The position numbers and the translations under genes are program-made. A stretch of DNA of 64,000 nt from Marinifilum sp. D737 (lineage in GTDB: Bacteria > Bacteroidota > Bacteroidia > Bacteroidales > Marinifilaceae). The notes beneath the pieces were generated by a model, which saw only the letters and a list, made by a program, of their open reading frames with translations, made no database searches and was not told where the DNA came from. Numbering within the stretch: the first letter of the stretch is position 1; each line of letters opens with the position of its first letter. Where the stretch lies: assembly GCF_026672275.1 (NCBI RefSeq), contig NZ_JANQCD010000015.1:52107-116106 (forward strand), read 5' to 3'. Shown here in pieces: positions 63,077 to 64,000 of this stretch.

Positions 63077-64000
63077 AAGAATTATAGATTTGATAACTTA
63101 TTTCATTATTCTTATTAATGGACATTCGTATCCAATATGTTTGTGCTTCTCCATCTCCAATAATTTTTTGATATGTTGCTTCCAACGGATTACCTGGAGA
63201 TAATAAAGCAGAATTTGGATCATTCGCATCGAAATTTAATAATTCAAATCCTGTTATTTTCTCACCTTCTGAATTCGTATTAGTTGGTGTGCCTATTACA
63301 CTTCCATCTGCAAAAGTATACTTCCCTCTTTTATCAGAAATCCCGTAAACATCCCTTAGGTAATTATCAAATCCAACAGCATTATACTCTAATGATTCCT
63401 TATTGTTTTCTGCAACAGGGTTTGCCATATAAAATGGAACATCTCTTAAATCATAGGCGTGATTCATTTCATGCCCTAGCCGAACAGTGGTATTCGTTGT
63501 GCCTATTTCTTTTTCTCTTAAGGAATACAACGCACCATAAGTAGAAGTGTAACTAATATTGCCTTTACCTGGGTCATAGGTGTTTCCCCTATAACTCCAA
63601 CTTCTACCAACTGTAAATGTAGACTTATGACCTATAAGAGCATTTAATTTTGCACCACCTTTATTTGTCGCTGCAATTTGCATTAAGGTTTTCCCAGAAA
63701 CATGACGATTTGTGGCACCGCCAGCTAATACCACTTTTTGACCATCTGGATCAATAAATTTTATAGGGTTATTCATTGTATAATTGTACGGAGACCAACT
63801 TGAATATTCTTCCGAAAGCGGATCAGCACACATCCAACGGCTAACCAAATGCGGAGTCATACCTACATTCATAGCCAGACTGTCCTTTTGTACAAATCCA
63901 ACAACTTGATTCGTTTGTGTATTGTATAATATCGAACCAATTTCAACAACATCTTCTAAGTCGTGAAATTCCTGGTATTTTCCATTGCTTAATGTAAGCA
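63054..64000 (-). CDS. 3' end of an Rhs/YD-repeat protein with HExxH toxin-like tip (continues past window)
   Basis: The frame runs to the window edge; Met at 63872 is internal. It has the Rhs core end WMCADPLSEEYSSWSPYNYTMNNPIKFIDPDG followed by a variable tip of about 230 residues. The tip holds RLGHEMNHAYDL (HExxH at 63459-63473) and further on SLEYNAVGFDNYLR, in the order seen in M91/NleD-type and other toxin metallopeptidases. Likely a contact-delivered polymorphic toxin. The N-terminal delivery part lies outside the window. Confidence 0.82.
   Translation of the reverse strand, partial: LTLSNGKYQEFHDLEDVVEIGSILYNTQTNQVVGFVQKDSLAMNVGMTPHLVSRWMCADPLSEEYSSWSPYNYTMNNPIKFIDPDGQKVVLAGGATNRHVSGKTLMQIAATNKGGAKLNALIGHKSTFTVGRSWSYRGNTYDPGKGNISYTSTYGALYSLREKEIGTTNTTVRLGHEMNHAYDLRDVPFYMANPVAENNKESLEYNAVGFDNYLRDVYGISDKRGKYTFADGSVIGTPTNTNSEGEKITGFELLNFDANDPNSALLSPGNPLEATYQKIIGDGEAQTYWIRMSINKNNEISYQIYNSYEEFSKK

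Noticed and set aside
1..64000. CRISPR array
   Set aside because: No regularly spaced direct repeats and no cas genes were found.

Overview
The window reads as a piece of a Bacteroidota chromosome, most like a marine Marinilabiliales/Marinifilaceae-type bacterium (lineage is an inference). Support: AT-rich sequence, almost no Shine-Dalgarno sites, promoters resembling TAnnTTTG, the Bacteroidota form of RNA polymerase omega, a PorD (DUF4835) type IX secretion gene, a TPR histidine kinase and several small acyl-CoA carboxylase operons.

From 1 to about 46.3 kb the content is ordinary core chromosome. It holds the end of a trehalose synthase/phosphatase fusion, the nadB-nadC-nadA operon, a TPR sensor kinase, mntP, an FMN-binding protein, a porin and a metal permease. 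A biotin-dependent carboxylase operon (11.75-15.4 kb) follows, then a peptidase, tilS, pabB, lipoproteins, acuI/hxlR, pepT and proS. Two cell-envelope genes come next, then cysDN, fabI and a bamD-rpoZ-coaBC-porD-recN cluster. The stretch ends with an alpha-oxoamine synthase, trxB and a second carboxylase set (41.8-45.6 kb). coaBC is interrupted by a frame change at a run of ten A. Gene-free stretches hold a four-unit REP-like inverted repeat (16.63-16.80 kb) and a dyad-rich region (19.6-20.1 kb).

From tRNA-Pro(GGG) at 46.35 kb the content becomes accessory. A tyrosine recombinase lies directly downstream of the tRNA. A leftward block follows: a broken Sel1-repeat gene, a small membrane protein, a coiled-coil NYN ribonuclease-like gene and a 50-aa ORF. 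Across a dyad-containing divergent control region, a compact rightward block runs from 50.4 to 62.5 kb. It encodes a zinc-ribbon coiled-coil protein, several small membrane proteins and a transglutaminase-like/poly-basic/membrane-anchored protein. It also encodes a 199-aa capsid candidate followed by two 108-aa beta-rich proteins, a GH108 lysozyme with a C-terminal anchor, holin-like small proteins, an ArdC-metallopeptidase-RecA-like ATPase fusion and a 1002-aa protein with four related modules. No terminase, portal, tail or relaxase is visible. My best inference is a compact, integrated, tailless membrane-containing virus or a satellite of one, possibly undescribed. The capsid assignment is not proven from sequence alone.

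The right edge carries the 3' end of an Rhs/YD-repeat protein with an HExxH toxin-like tip and an overlapping membrane protein that is a candidate immunity gene.
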